Assembly (NCBI GenBank): GCA_025453435.1
Contig: JALOQI010000029.1
Location: 1 to 6,735 of the forward strand
Direction: 5' to 3'
Source: Candidatus Omnitrophota bacterium
Lineage (GTDB): Bacteria > Omnitrophota > Koll11 > Gygaellales > Profunditerraquicolaceae
DNA: 6,735 nt
Under the pieces are notes generated by a model. It saw nothing but the letters and a program-made list of their open reading frames with translations. It did no database searches and was not told the DNA's origin. The translations under genes were made by a program, and so were the position numbers. Shown piece by piece: positions 6,517 through 6,735 of the stretch. How positions within the stretch are numbered: position 1 is the first letter of the stretch; each line of letters begins with the position of its first letter.

Positions 6517-6735
6517 TTGTAAGCTCTGAGTATATTTGCGATGCTTTGAGTTTGACCGAATCTATTACCGCTTTTGATGAAATAGTGGCTCCGGTGATAG
6601 CCTTGACCCCGTCGAGTTCCCGGGATCTTTTATTGTCGAATTGGGCCTGGAACCACGGCCGCTCGAACGCCTGGCGTTTGCCTCTTAGAAAATCAATTAT
6701 CGAGACGCTGCTTGAGCTTTCGGCGATCCTGCTGC
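6506..6735 (-). CDS. rnfG: Electron transport complex subunit RnfG (FMN-binding), C-terminal 75 residues
   Basis: RnfG is a periplasm-facing subunit with covalently bound FMN, homologous to NqrC. Only the C-terminal part is in the window; the open frame enters at 6735 and ends with TAA at 6508-6506. The visible protein starts SRIAES, which fits the region just after the family's PGLG loop, then has FERPWFQAQF and the flavin site AITGATISSKAVIDSV. The threonine in GAT is the expected FMN attachment point. The residue three before the first Thr of TGAT is Lys, where Asp is usual. The frame overlaps rnfD by 11 bases. Position in an rnf operon supports the call. The alternative is another FMN-binding-domain protein standing in for RnfG. 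Confidence 0.87.
   Translation of the reverse strand, partial: SRIAESSSSVSIIDFLRGKRQAFERPWFQAQFDNKRSRELDGVKAITGATISSKAVIDSVKLKASQIYSELTNGR

Overview
The window reads as chromosomal DNA from a Gram-negative, probably anaerobic bacterium. Three things point there: a lipoprotein with a clear lipobox, an Rnf ferredoxin:NAD+ oxidoreductase operon, and E. coli-like sigma-70 promoter spacing. The enolase start, the tight packing and a GGGGACGC-type palindrome recall uncultured candidate phyla such as Omnitrophota. That placement is an impression from memory, not something the sequence proves.

Layout. At the left edge is the 5' end of enolase (minus strand, running off the window). A 224-base intergenic region (203-426) separates it from a divergent plus-strand pair: an FtsH-like AAA+ zinc protease, and an unrecognised lipoprotein whose start lies inside the protease gene. 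The intergenic region holds one well-formed promoter in each direction. Between them lies a perfect 18-bp inverted repeat that is unlikely to be an ordinary terminator, because no gene reads into it.

From 2925 to the right edge everything is on the minus strand in one tightly overlapped operon. In transcription order it is rnfG (C-terminal part only), rnfD, rnfE, rnfA, rnfB and purN. Every junction is an overlap of 4 to 11 bases or a one-base gap. rnfC is not in the window and would be expected upstream, beyond 6735. The 3' ends of purN and the lipoprotein gene overlap tail to tail by 11 bases, leaving no room for a separate terminator.

Function. RnfG, D, E, A and B form most of a membrane complex that couples ferredoxin-NAD+ electron transfer to Na+ or H+ movement. 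PurN makes formylglycinamide ribonucleotide in purine synthesis and seems to be a co-transcribed housekeeping passenger. The protease would do membrane-protein quality control. It has almost no periplasmic domain and is translationally linked to a lipoprotein of unknown role. I see no CRISPR array, rRNA, tRNA, transposase or prophage gene. The parts that most deserve a second look are the protease-lipoprotein pair and the palindrome between the divergent promoters.
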